NCBI RefSeq assembly: GCF_002237595.1 | Contig: NZ_CP022529.1 | Coordinates: 5,858,001 to 5,922,000, forward strand | Direction: 5' to 3' | From: Labrenzia sp. VG12 | GTDB lineage: Bacteria; Pseudomonadota; Alphaproteobacteria; Rhizobiales; Stappiaceae | Length of the DNA stretch: 64,000 nt | Part shown: positions 32,882 to 41,952 of the stretch, in pieces | How positions within the stretch are numbered: position 1 is the stretch's first letter | Layout: every line of letters starts with the position of its first letter | Notes under the pieces: generated by a model | Seen by the model: the letters and a program-made list of their open reading frames with translations, nothing else | Databases searched by the model: none | What the model was told of the DNA's origin: nothing | Translations under genes and position numbers: made by a program

Positions 32882-35800
32882 ATGACCGCTCGCCAGCGCA
32901 TCCTCCCGGTCCGGCGCCGGTATAACAAGTGGGTCAACAACCAGACACTTGAAGACTATGCCCTGCGCTTCACCGCCAAAAGCGCGCGCCGCTTTTCCTC
33001 GCGGGCGATTTCGCAAACGGCCATCGGAGCCATTTCCTTTCTGGCGCTGGAAGCCATTGGCGGGGCAATTACCTTGTCTCACGGAACGGCCAATGCGTTC
33101 CTGGCCATCCTGGTCGGCAGCCTGGTGCTGCTTGTCGTGGGATTGCCGATCAGCCGGTATGCCATGCGGTATGGCGTCGATATCGATCTGCTCACACGCG
33201 GGGCCGGGTTCGGTTACATCGGCTCGACGGTAACCTCGCTCATCTATGCGAGTTTCACCTTTATCCTTTTTGCGATCGAGGCCTCGATCATGTCGAGTGC
33301 CCTGGAATTCGCCTTCGGCGTTCCGCTCTGGCTTGGCTATATCATCAGCGCGGTAGCCGTCATTCCCCTGGTCACGCACGGCATCACCTGGATCAGCCGG
33401 TTCCAGCTCGCCACCCAGCCGTTCTGGATCATTCTCAATATCCTGCCCTTCATCTTCATCATCTTCACCGACTGGCAGGCGGTCGGCACATGGCTGAATT
33501 TCTCCGGCATCGATCCTGCGACCGGGATGGAAAGGACATCGGGCGGAGGCTGGGACAGCATCAGTCTGATCAGCTTTGGTACCGCCTCGGCGGTGATCCT
33601 GGCGCTGATGGCGCAGATCGGCGAGCAGGTCGATTTCCTGCGGTTTCTGCCGGCCCAGGACTTTGCCCGGCGCCGCCATCGGCTGGCCCTGTTCCTGGCG
33701 GGGCCCGGCTGGGTTGTGCTTGGGGCGCCGAAGATGATTGCCGGCTCGTTTCTGGCCGTTCTGGTCCTGTCTCACGGCGTGCCTGTCGAACATGCGGACG
33801 AGCCGTCGCGCATGTACACCGTTGCCTTCGGCTACATGATCCCGAACGAGACCGTTGTGCTTCTGCTGATGGCTGCCTTTGTCGTGGTTGCCCAGCTCAA
33901 GATCAATGTCATGAACGCCTATGCGGGGTCGCTTGCCTGGTCGAACTTCTTTTCCCGCCTGACCCATTCGCATCCGGGACGGGTTGTCTGGCTGGTCTTT
34001 AATGTCGGCATCGCGCTGCTATTGATGGAACTCGGCATCTACCGGCTTCTGGAGGAAACCCTCGGGGTTTTCTCGATTATTGCCATGGCCTGGCTGTCCG
34101 CCATTTCCGCCGATCTTTTCATCAACAAGCCGCTAGGCCTGTCGCCGCCGGGGATCGAGTTCAAGCGGGCGCATCTTTATGACATCAACCCTGTGGGTAC
34201 TGGCGCCATGCTGCTGGCGACCGGGGTCGCCCTTGCGGCCCATTTCGGCTTGTTCGGCGAAACTGCAGCCGCCCTGGCAACGTTTCTGGCGATGGCCCTT
34301 GCCTTTGTGGCCGCGCCTTTGATTGCCTGGGCAACAAATGGCCGGTTCTATCTCGCCCGCAAGCCGCGCCAGAGCTGGCTGAAAAGGGATCAGATCGCCT
34401 GTTCCATATGCGAGAACCCATTCGAGCCCGAGGACATGGCCTATTGCCCGGCCTACCAGGCGCCGATCTGTTCCTTGTGCTGTTCCCTTGACGCGCGTTG
34501 CCATGACAGTTGCAAGCCAAAGGCAAGAGCCGCGCACCAGGTCGGAACGGTCGCGGCCCTGTTCCTGCCTGAAGGCGTGCTTGCCTTTCTGCGCACGCGG
34601 CTTGGCAGATATGCCCTGGCGTCCGCGGTCTCCATTGCCGCGATCGGAAGCGTGGTCTGGGTCATCTATGCAGAGGCGGCGAGCCGCTTTGGCGATCCGA
34701 CTGGAATCATTGCCCAGACGGTTGCCTTGATCTTCTTCGTCTTTGCCATTGTGGCAGGCATTGCGTGCTGGTTCCTCGTTCTGGCGCATGACACACGCCG
34801 GGTCGCAGAAGAGGAATCCGCGCGCCAAAACGCACTGTTGCAGAAGGAAATCGATGCCCACAGCGTCACCGACGCAGCGCTGCAGAAGGCCAAGGAGGAT
34901 GCCGAAGCCGCGAACCTTGCCAAGAGCCGCTACGTGGTCGGGCTCAGTCATGAGCTCAGAACGCCGCTCAATGCCGTCATGGGCTATGCTCAGGTGCTGG
35001 AGCAGGACGAGACCTTGCCGGCCGCCCGCAAGCCGGCCGTCAGCACCATCCGCCGCAGCGCGGAGCATCTTTCCGGCCTGATTGACGGTCTTCTGGACAT
35101 CTCCCGCATCGAGGCGGGGCGCCTGCAGGTCTATTCCAACGAGATCAACATTCACGAGTTCCTCGACCAGATCGTGGACATGTTCCGTATGCAGGCAACG
35201 GCCAAGGGGCTCGGATTTCTATATGAGCGCGCGCCAAATCTGCCGGTCTTTGTGCGCACCGATGAAAAACGCTTGCGCCAGATCCTGGTCAACCTGTTGT
35301 CCAACGCCATCAAGTTCACCGAAGAAGGCGATGTCTCCCTGAAGGTGAACTATCGCTCCCAGGTGGCCAGCTTTATCGTGACCGACAGCGGGCCGGGCGT
35401 TGATCTGCAAGACCAGGCCAAGATCTTCGAACCGTTCGGCCGCAGCCGGGCTGCCAACAGCAGGCGGGTGCCAGGTCTCGGGCTCGGTCTCACCATCACC
35501 AAGCTTCTGACCGAAACCATGGGTGGCGCGATTGCGCTTGCAAGCGAGCCGGGAGAGGGGGCGTCCTTCGAGGTGCGGCTGATGCTGGCCGGTGTCGATC
35601 GGCCTGTGGACACCGCCCGGCTGGAACGGCAGGTCAGGGGGTACGAAGGGGCGCGGCGGACCGTTGCCGTGATCGATGACAACCCCGATCACCGGGCGCT
35701 TGTCAGCGACATTCTGAAACCCATTGGCTTCGTGGTCGTGGAAGCGGACAGCGGCAGGGCTTGCCTTGAAACGGTTGCTCCTCTGTCACCCGATCTTTAT

Positions 35801-36271
35801 CTGATCGACATCCTGATGCCGGGCATGAACGGATGGAAGTTGGCAGAGGCGCTCCGCAGCCACGGGGGCAAGGCGCCGATCGTCATGCTGTCGGCCAATA
35901 TCGGCGATCAGAGCCTACGCCCCGAAGGACCGGTCCACCACTCGGCAACCCTGGCCAAACCTTTTGCGATCGGACAGCTCTACGATCTCCTCCAGAAACA
36001 TCTGGGCATCACCTGGACAGAGCAGCCGAAGGACCGTGATACAAGGCCTGTCAAACCCGATGCATTGCGGTCGCCCGGCGCGGAGCATATCGCCGACCTG
36101 ATGTCGCTCGCAGATATTGGTTATGTGGAGGGCATCGAGGCCAAACTGACCGAGTTGGCAGAAACGCCGGAGAACAAGGCGCTCATTCGGGAATTGCAGG
36201 AACATCTCACCCGTTTCGACTTCGAGGCGTATCGCAACGTATTGAACGGACTGGAAACCCATGACGGATGA
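32882..36271 (+). CDS. Hybrid histidine kinase with NCS1 permease-like sensor, Cys-rich module and receiver
   Basis: 1129 residues. Residues about 30-490 form a 12-helix domain resembling NCS1 cytosine/purine permeases (ISQTAIGAISFLALEAIGG; GAGFGYIGSTVTSLIYAS). Next is a cysteine-rich stretch from Cys507 (CSICENPF, YCPAYQAPICSLCCSLDARCHDSC), likely metal binding, two more helices, a coiled linker, a HisKA domain (SHELRTPLN, His690), HATPase (GPGVD, GLGLGLTI) and a receiver (Asp976 in LIDILMPG). Resembles CbrA-type transporter-kinases but with a purine-permease module. It overlaps the next gene and is divergent from urtA, so urea or a related purine breakdown product is a reasonable ligand guess. 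Confidence 0.87.
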   Translation: MTARQRILPVRRRYNKWVNNQTLEDYALRFTAKSARRFSSRAISQTAIGAISFLALEAIGGAITLSHGTANAFLAILVGSLVLLVVGLPISRYAMRYGVDIDLLTRGAGFGYIGSTVTSLIYASFTFILFAIEASIMSSALEFAFGVPLWLGYIISAVAVIPLVTHGITWISRFQLATQPFWIILNILPFIFIIFTDWQAVGTWLNFSGIDPATGMERTSGGGWDSISLISFGTASAVILALMAQIGEQVDFLRFLPAQDFARRRHRLALFLAGPGWVVLGAPKMIAGSFLAVLVLSHGVPVEHADEPSRMYTVAFGYMIPNETVVLLLMAAFVVVAQLKINVMNAYAGSLAWSNFFSRLTHSHPGRVVWLVFNVGIALLLMELGIYRLLEETLGVFSIIAMAWLSAISADLFINKPLGLSPPGIEFKRAHLYDINPVGTGAMLLATGVALAAHFGLFGETAAALATFLAMALAFVAAPLIAWATNGRFYLARKPRQSWLKRDQIACSICENPFEPEDMAYCPAYQAPICSLCCSLDARCHDSCKPKARAAHQVGTVAALFLPEGVLAFLRTRLGRYALASAVSIAAIGSVVWVIYAEAASRFGDPTGIIAQTVALIFFVFAIVAGIACWFLVLAHDTRRVAEEESARQNALLQKEIDAHSVTDAALQKAKEDAEAANLAKSRYVVGLSHELRTPLNAVMGYAQVLEQDETLPAARKPAVSTIRRSAEHLSGLIDGLLDISRIEAGRLQVYSNEINIHEFLDQIVDMFRMQATAKGLGFLYERAPNLPVFVRTDEKRLRQILVNLLSNAIKFTEEGDVSLKVNYRSQVASFIVTDSGPGVDLQDQAKIFEPFGRSRAANSRRVPGLGLGLTITKLLTETMGGAIALASEPGEGASFEVRLMLAGVDRPVDTARLERQVRGYEGARRTVAVIDDNPDHRALVSDILKPIGFVVVEADSGRACLETVAPLSPDLYLIDILMPGMNGWKLAEALRSHGGKAPIVMLSANIGDQSLRPEGPVHHSATLAKPFAIGQLYDLLQKHLGITWTEQPKDRDTRPVKPDALRSPGAEHIADLMSLADIGYVEGIEAKLTELAETPENKALIRELQEHLTRFDFEAYRNVLNGLETHDG

Positions 36272-37175
36272 GCGCCGCGAAACGGTTCTGGTGGTGGACG
36301 ACAGCCCGGAAACCCTGGGCTTTGTCACCGAAGCGCTCAAGAAAACGGGTGTCGCCGTACTGGTTGCGACCAGCGGAGAGGCGGCATTGAAAGTCTGTGA
36401 GAAGGTTACTCCAGACACGATCCTGATGGATGCCGTCATGCCGGGTCTTGACGGTTTTGACACCTGCCGCAAGATCAAGGACAGCCAGGCCCTGCAGCAC
36501 GTGCCCGTGATTTTCATGACCGGGTTGTCCGAGACCGAGCATATCGTCCGGGCGCTTGAGTCTGGCGGTGTCGACTTTCTCACCAAGCCGATCGACGTTG
36601 ATGAGTTGAAGGCGCGCATCAAGGTGCATCTGAAAAACGCTCGTTCGGTGCAAAGCGCCCATGTGGCGCTCGACGCAGCCGGCCGGCATCTGGTGGCTGT
36701 TTCCCGAGAGGGAACCGTGCTTTGGTCAACCCCGCAGATCCATAACCTCTTGGCGCGCACAGGGGCTGCCGAGACCAGTCTTTTCCAACTTGGTCAGGCG
36801 CTGGGGGACTGGTTGGACGTTTCTCAGGAAAAGGGAGACCGGCGCAGGAGCTTCATGCTCGGTCTGTCGGAAGAGCTGGCCGTCCAGCTGCATCCGCTGG
36901 GACGGGTCGGGCCGGACGAGAACCTGTTCCGTGTGACGGCGGAAGACGAGGCCGGCCAGGTGCAGGCGCTTCAGGACCGATTCGAACTGACACAACGCGA
37001 GGCGGAGGTGCTGATCTGGATTTCCAAGGGCAAGTCCAACAAGGATATCGGAGAGATCCTGGGCCTGTCGCCGCGCACCGTGAACAAGCACCTGGAACAG
37101 ATTTTCGTCAAACTCGGCGTCGAAAACAGGGCTTCCGCCGCTGTCCGCGCCGCCGAGGTGATCTTCGCACTGTGA
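36261..37175 (+). CDS. Two-component response regulator, receiver plus LuxR-type HTH
   Basis: 304 residues. The receiver (5-125) has VVDDS, phospho-acceptor in LMDAVMPG and TKPID. A middle region of about 100 residues (YVALDAAGRHLVAVSREG-type) is of unknown fold, and a C-terminal LuxR HTH follows (LTQREAEVLIWISKGKSNKDIGEILGLSPRTVNKHLEQIF, in part). It overlaps the hybrid kinase by 11 bases and is its evident partner. Expected target: the urt operon across the divergent promoter. Confidence 0.88.
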   Translation: MTDERRETVLVVDDSPETLGFVTEALKKTGVAVLVATSGEAALKVCEKVTPDTILMDAVMPGLDGFDTCRKIKDSQALQHVPVIFMTGLSETEHIVRALESGGVDFLTKPIDVDELKARIKVHLKNARSVQSAHVALDAAGRHLVAVSREGTVLWSTPQIHNLLARTGAAETSLFQLGQALGDWLDVSQEKGDRRRSFMLGLSEELAVQLHPLGRVGPDENLFRVTAEDEAGQVQALQDRFELTQREAEVLIWISKGKSNKDIGEILGLSPRTVNKHLEQIFVKLGVENRASAAVRAAEVIFAL

Positions 37176-37356
37176 CATTTTTGTAATGGCTTGGAACGAT
37201 GACCTTCCCTTTGGGAAGGATGTCTCGACAAGATCAATGCCTTGGCCTATGCATGCATTGGTGCGTGGTATTAGCCAAAAGGATAAGATGGGCAACGCCG
37301 CGCACAAGCCGCAACAATAAATAAATGCCAGCGGGTTGGCGAAGAGGAGCGTGGCT

Positions 37357-38079
37357 ATGACGAATTACAGGGAGGTGCAGCGGTCGACGCTGCTGCCTGA
37401 CCAGATCGCCGCTGACATCATGGCGAAAATCACAGAAGGCACATTGCAGCCGGGCGACACCCTGCCGACGGAGCATGCGCTTGCAGGCACGTTCGGGGTC
37501 AGCCGCAACGTGGTGCGAGAAGCCATTGCCAGACTGAGGTCAGACGGTGTGGTCGAGTCGCGTCAGGGCCGTGGGGCGGTCGTGAAACCGATCACGGAAC
37601 GGGAAACCTTTCGCGTCGATATCCAGGCCCTTGGCAAGTCCGGCAATCTGGCAGACCTGTTCGAGTTGCGCGGCCTTCTGGAAATCGAAGCAGCCGGGCT
37701 TGCCGCGGTTCGCAGAACGTCGGTCGACCTTGAGGAGATGTGCAAGGCAATTGCGGAACTCGACGGCGGAAGCCGGTTCGATGACCAGCGCCTGGAAGCG
37801 GATGCTGCGTTCCACAGGGCGATCGGCAAGGCAACAGCCAATGCCTATCTTTATGGAATTATCTGTTACATTTCCTCGCGTCTCAAGGACACCGCACGCA
37901 TCACGTCAAACATCTATGAAAAGGATGACCTGGTTCAGGTGACACGTGCGGAGCACCTGAAGATCCTCAAGGCGATCGAAGTTGGCGACCGTTTGGAAGC
38001 GCGCCGGGCGATGTCGGCCCATATCAATGCGGCCTCCAAGCGTCTCAATGTACCGGTCAAGCCGACCGGGCACCTTTAG
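37357..38079 (+). CDS. GntR-family regulator (FadR/FCD subgroup)
   Basis: About 240 residues: a winged HTH (LPTEHALAGTFGVSRNVVREAIARLRSDGVVESRQGRG, in part) and an FCD ligand domain with the metal-binding histidine/aspartate pattern (DAAFHRAIGKAT, TRAEHLKIL, MSAHI). GAAGAGGAG precedes ATG 37357; the TTG at 37336 is upstream of that site. It is convergent with the peptide-type ABC importer genes, which it may control. Confidence 0.85.
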   Translation: MTNYREVQRSTLLPDQIAADIMAKITEGTLQPGDTLPTEHALAGTFGVSRNVVREAIARLRSDGVVESRQGRGAVVKPITERETFRVDIQALGKSGNLADLFELRGLLEIEAAGLAAVRRTSVDLEEMCKAIAELDGGSRFDDQRLEADAAFHRAIGKATANAYLYGIICYISSRLKDTARITSNIYEKDDLVQVTRAEHLKILKAIEVGDRLEARRAMSAHINAASKRLNVPVKPTGHL

Positions 38080-38137
38080 GGCCAGGCGTTATTCATCTGA
38101 TCGAAATGGCGCAACAGTCGGCAACGGTTGCGGGGAA

Positions 38138-38160
38138 AAGCCCGAAAAGCGGGCTTCTTG
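38138..38160 (+). terminator. Hairpin after the GntR gene
   Basis: AAGCCCG / CGGGCTT with an AAAAG loop (38138-38156), 60 bases after the stop. The T tract is poor, so it is a weak or rho-assisted terminator at best. Confidence 0.4.
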
Positions 38161-38338
38161 CCCGTTTGAGCTGTTTGACGCAGCAGATCTAAGCCGTCTT
38201 GCGTCCCTCCGGGAAAGGGTGAATTTGACCGGAAACGTCGCAGCAAATCTCTGGAAACCGGAGGGTTTCTGTGGCTTTACGCCTCGTAACCGAGCAAATT
38301 CATCGCGGCGATTTCACTCAAAGGAATGCGGCCTGACC

Positions 38339-39142
38339 CTAGAACCAGACTTGTGCGGGATCGGGCAGTGGGATCGCATCCAGCAACATGCGTGTATAGT
38401 CCGCCTTGGGATTGTCGAAGAGCTCCGGCGTTGCCGCATGTTCGACGATCTCGCCCTGGTAAAGCACCAGGATCCGGGTGCACAGGCGGCGGATCACCGA
38501 GAGGTCGTGGCTGATGAAAGCGAGCGTCAGGCCGAGCTCTTTGACCAGGCCCTCCAGCAGGTTGAGGACCTGCGCCTGGGACGAGACGTCGAGACCGGAG
38601 ACGATTTCGTCGGCGAGAATGAAATCGGGTCTGAGGGCGATGGCGCGCGCAATGCCAACCCGCTGCCTCTGACCGCCGGAGAGTTCATGCGGATAACGCG
38701 TGGCGAAGGAGCGTGGCAGGCCGACCATGTCGAGGGCCTCGTCGACCCGGTTCCGGACACTGTCCATGCCCTGAAGCCTCAGCGGACCGGCGATGATGCC
38801 GCCGACCCTGCGACGCGGGTTAAGCGAGGACATCGGGTCCTGGAAGATCATCTGGAAACGGCGCCGCAGCGGACGGAGCCTGTCTTCGCCCAGGTGGGAA
38901 ATGTCGGTACCCTCAAACTGAATGCTGCCGCCATCCGGTTCGATCAGCCGGATCAGGGCCCGCCCGAGCGTTGATTTTCCGGACCCGGAGCCGCCGACAA
39001 TGCCAAGCACTTCGCCTTTCGGAATGTCGAAGGTCAGGCCTTTCAGCACGTCCACGCGCGGTGCCGGGCCCAGCAGCGGTTTCCGGGACAGGTCCGGAAA
39101 GGACACCTTCAGGTCCCTGAGTTGATAGATCGTGTCGTTCAT
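38339..39142 (-). CDS. Oligopeptide-type ABC transporter ATP-binding protein (DppF-like)
   Basis: 267 residues. Walker A (GGSGSGKST), signature LSGGQRQRVGIARAI, Walker B (FILADEIVSGLDVS) and the OppF/DppF C-terminal HAATPELFDNPKADYT segment. Note ILADEIVSG in place of the usual LADEPTSAL: the proline after Walker B is replaced by isoleucine-valine, a known variant in this family. Its ATG overlaps the stop of the upstream ATPase gene as ATGA. Last gene of a five-gene importer unit. Confidence 0.9.
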   Translation of the reverse strand: MNDTIYQLRDLKVSFPDLSRKPLLGPAPRVDVLKGLTFDIPKGEVLGIVGGSGSGKSTLGRALIRLIEPDGGSIQFEGTDISHLGEDRLRPLRRRFQMIFQDPMSSLNPRRRVGGIIAGPLRLQGMDSVRNRVDEALDMVGLPRSFATRYPHELSGGQRQRVGIARAIALRPDFILADEIVSGLDVSSQAQVLNLLEGLVKELGLTLAFISHDLSVIRRLCTRILVLYQGEIVEHAATPELFDNPKADYTRMLLDAIPLPDPAQVWF

Positions 39143-40017
39143 CGCTGCCCCGCCTCCAGTCGCTTTGCATCAAAGGCGGCTATTTCCGCATCGACGGCGC
39201 TGACCACGCTGTCGGGAACCGGGGTGAGTGAGCCGTCCGGGTCGGTGTATTTGGGCGTTGCCGCCAGCAGCGCACGCGAATAGGGGTGGGAGGGGCCAGC
39301 AAAGAAGTGTTCGACACCGGTCTCCTCCACCACCTTGCCGGCATAAAGCACGCTCAGTGTCTGCGCGATCTTTGAAACGACGCCGAGATCATGCGTGACA
39401 AACAGAAGCGCGGTGCCATGCCGTTGTTGCATGTCCCGGATCAGTTTCAGGATCTGCTTCTGGACCGTGACATCCAGCGCGGTGGTCGGCTCGTCGGCTA
39501 TGATCAGTTTCGGCTCGGCGGCAAAAGCGGAGGCAATCAACACACGCTGCCGCATGCCGCCGGAAAGCTCGTGCGGGTAGGCCTTCATCACCCTTTCGGG
39601 TGCCTCGATGTGAACTTCCTCCAGAAGCTCCAGCGCACGGGCTTCGGCCGCCGGGCGTTTCCATCCCAGAATGTCGACCAACCGGTCGGTGACTTGAGGG
39701 CCCACTCTTCGCGACGGATTGAGCGCGGTGAGCGGGTCCTGCGGGATCAGCGCCACACGCGCGCCGATGCGTTGCCGGCGGGTCTTGGGCGAGAGACTTT
39801 CCAGATCCTCGCCATCGAGAACGATGCGACCGTCCGTTAGGTGCGCGGCCCTTGGAAGGATCCCAAGCACGGCCTTGCCGATCATGCTCTTGCCGGCGCC
39901 GCTCTCGCCGACCAGCGCGCGAACCTCGCCCGCAGAAACATCGAGTGAAACACTGCGAAGCAGCGGAATGCCGTTGGAAAGCCGGACGCTCAGGTCTTGA
40001 ATGGACAGGAAACTCAT
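39139..40017 (-). CDS. Oligopeptide-type ABC transporter ATP-binding protein (DppD-like)
   Basis: 292 residues. Walker A (GESGAGKSM), signature LSGGMRQRVLIASAF, Walker B (LIIADEPTTALDVT) and the oligopeptide C-terminal motif (GPSHPYSRALLAATP). It overlaps both neighbours by 4 bases. Confidence 0.92.
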   Translation of the reverse strand: MSFLSIQDLSVRLSNGIPLLRSVSLDVSAGEVRALVGESGAGKSMIGKAVLGILPRAAHLTDGRIVLDGEDLESLSPKTRRQRIGARVALIPQDPLTALNPSRRVGPQVTDRLVDILGWKRPAAEARALELLEEVHIEAPERVMKAYPHELSGGMRQRVLIASAFAAEPKLIIADEPTTALDVTVQKQILKLIRDMQQRHGTALLFVTHDLGVVSKIAQTLSVLYAGKVVEETGVEHFFAGPSHPYSRALLAATPKYTDPDGSLTPVPDSVVSAVDAEIAAFDAKRLEAGQR

Positions 40018-40865
40018 CGCAGCACCGGGTCAAAATGTTCCTTCAAGCCCTCGCCGAACTGGGAGAAGCTGAGCACCGTCAGGAACAGGGTGAAGAGCGG
40101 AAACACCAGCACCCACCAGGCCTGGTAGATCGAGGCACGCCCCTCGGCGATCATGCCGCCCCAGGTCGGTTGATCGGTGGAAATGGAGAGGTTCACGAAG
40201 GAGAGGATCGCCTCGACGATAACGGCGATGCCCATTTCAAGGGTCAGAAGGGCGACGATCGTCGGCAGCACGTTGGGCAGGATCTCCGCAAGCGCGGTTC
40301 CGATGCGGGTTCTGCCCGCGACCTGGGCCGACGCCACATAATCCATGGCGCCCTGGCTCATGGCTTCTGCCCGCACGACGCGCGCAAACCGCGTCCAGTC
40401 GATCACCACGATTGCGACGATCACGGAGGTCAGGCCGGTGCCGATGACGGCTATGAGGAGGATGGCAAAGAGCACAGGCGGGAAGGCCATCCAGATGTCG
40501 ATCAGGCGCGAGATCACCAGATCGGCCCAGCCCCGGAAATAGCCGGCAATCAGTCCAAGTGCCGATCCGATCAGGCAGGTCAGCGTGCCGGCCACCAGCG
40601 CCACGATCAGGGCCACGCGGGCACCATACAGCATGCGGCTCAGGAGATCGCGGCCCAGGCTGTCCGTGCCCAGCAGATAGGCCGGGTCGGCGCCCTGTTC
40701 CCAGACCGGCGGCAGTCGCCCGGCAAAGAGATCCTGGGCCAGCGGGTCATGGGGACTGATCAGGGGGGCGAAGATGGCGGCCAGGACAAGGAGGGTCAGC
40801 CAGCCTCCGCTCAGCCAAAGGCGCAGACCGGGCAAACGGCGGACATGTGCTCTGGCGTCAAGCAT
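40014..40865 (-). CDS. Oligopeptide-type ABC transporter permease (DppC-like)
   Basis: 283 residues with six helices and the family segments LLGTDSLGRDLLSRMLYGARV and EILPNVLPTIVALLTLEMG. Start chosen at ATG 40865, overlapping the stop of the upstream permease by 8 bases; the longer frame to 40892 lies inside it. Confidence 0.92.
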   Translation of the reverse strand: MLDARAHVRRLPGLRLWLSGGWLTLLVLAAIFAPLISPHDPLAQDLFAGRLPPVWEQGADPAYLLGTDSLGRDLLSRMLYGARVALIVALVAGTLTCLIGSALGLIAGYFRGWADLVISRLIDIWMAFPPVLFAILLIAVIGTGLTSVIVAIVVIDWTRFARVVRAEAMSQGAMDYVASAQVAGRTRIGTALAEILPNVLPTIVALLTLEMGIAVIVEAILSFVNLSISTDQPTWGGMIAEGRASIYQAWWVLVFPLFTLFLTVLSFSQFGEGLKEHFDPVLR

Positions 40866-41868
40866 GGCGCAGCCTCGGATTAAGAGCGGCATAGGTCATG
40901 TCGACGACCAGATTGACGAGTGTAAACAGCAGCGCGAACACCAGAACGATGCCCTGGATCAGAGGCAGATCACGATTGATCACCGCATCGATAGCCATGT
41001 TGCCGAGCCCTTCATAGGAAAACAGCCGCTCGATGATCACCGTGCCGCCGATCAGGAAGGTGAACTGGACACCGATCAGCGTCAGGGTCGGCAGGATGGC
41101 ATTTGGCAGCGCGTCCTTCAGGATAATCGAGGTCTCCGAATAGCCCTTGGTGCGCGCCAGGGTGATGTAGTCGTCGTGCATGCATTCTTTCAGGGATTGC
41201 TTGAGCAGCTGCAGGATGATGGCGGCAAGCGGGATGGCAAGCGCCAGCGCCGGCATCAGCATGTGACCGATCAGGTCGCCAACCACATCGAAGCGCAGAC
41301 GCAGGAGGGCCTCGAAGAGGTAGAAGTTTGAGGTGAACTCAAAACCGAGGGAAGGGGAGACCCGCCCGGAAATGTGAAACAGCGGCCAGAGCACGCCGAA
41401 GAGCAGGATCAGCGCCAGGCCCCAGAGAAAGTCCGGCAATGACAGAGCGATGCCGCCGGTGACATCAATGCCGCCTTCGATCTTCGTGCCCCGATAAAGC
41501 GTTGCCGTCAGTGCGGCGGCGCCGCCCATCAGAACTGCGATCAACAGGGCGAGGATCGACAGCTCCAGCGTGGCCGGCAGGCGTCCGATCACAAGGTCAT
41601 AAACCGGCTGACGCAGTGTGATCGAGGTGCCGAAGTCCCCCTGAACGACATTGCCGATCCAGATCACAAATTGCTCCAGGATGCTCTTGTCGAGGCCATA
41701 GAGGGCTTTCAGACGGTCAATGTCGGCATCGCTTGCGCCAGGCGGCAGCATCATGGCAATCGGGTTGCCGGGAACGACACGAATGACGACAAAGACGATG
41801 ATGGCGGCCCCCAGAAGGGTGACCAGCGTGGTGGCGAAACGCGTCAGCAACGCGCGCACGATCTGCAT
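40858..41868 (-). CDS. Oligopeptide-type ABC transporter permease (DppB-like)
   Basis: 336 residues. N-terminal TLVTLLGAAIIVFVVIRVVPGNP, then the GLDKSILEQFVIW segment, and the EAA loop near YSETSIILKDALPNAILPTLT. Typical first permease of a peptide/nickel/opine importer. It starts 84 bases after the binding-protein stop. Confidence 0.92.
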   Translation of the reverse strand: MQIVRALLTRFATTLVTLLGAAIIVFVVIRVVPGNPIAMMLPPGASDADIDRLKALYGLDKSILEQFVIWIGNVVQGDFGTSITLRQPVYDLVIGRLPATLELSILALLIAVLMGGAAALTATLYRGTKIEGGIDVTGGIALSLPDFLWGLALILLFGVLWPLFHISGRVSPSLGFEFTSNFYLFEALLRLRFDVVGDLIGHMLMPALALAIPLAAIILQLLKQSLKECMHDDYITLARTKGYSETSIILKDALPNAILPTLTLIGVQFTFLIGGTVIIERLFSYEGLGNMAIDAVINRDLPLIQGIVLVFALLFTLVNLVVDMTYAALNPRLRHA

Positions 41869-41952
41869 GGTGATGTGGCCCGATATCGGATCAAAAAGCC
41901 GCCGCAGCGCCCCGGGAAGCTGGAACAGCTGGGCGCTGCGGCGCAGGCGAAG

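Noticed and set aside
32780..33973. 397-residue minus-strand open frame opposite the hybrid kinase
   Set aside because: Low-complexity charged translation typical of antisense to membrane-protein codons; the plus-strand kinase has recognisable domains.
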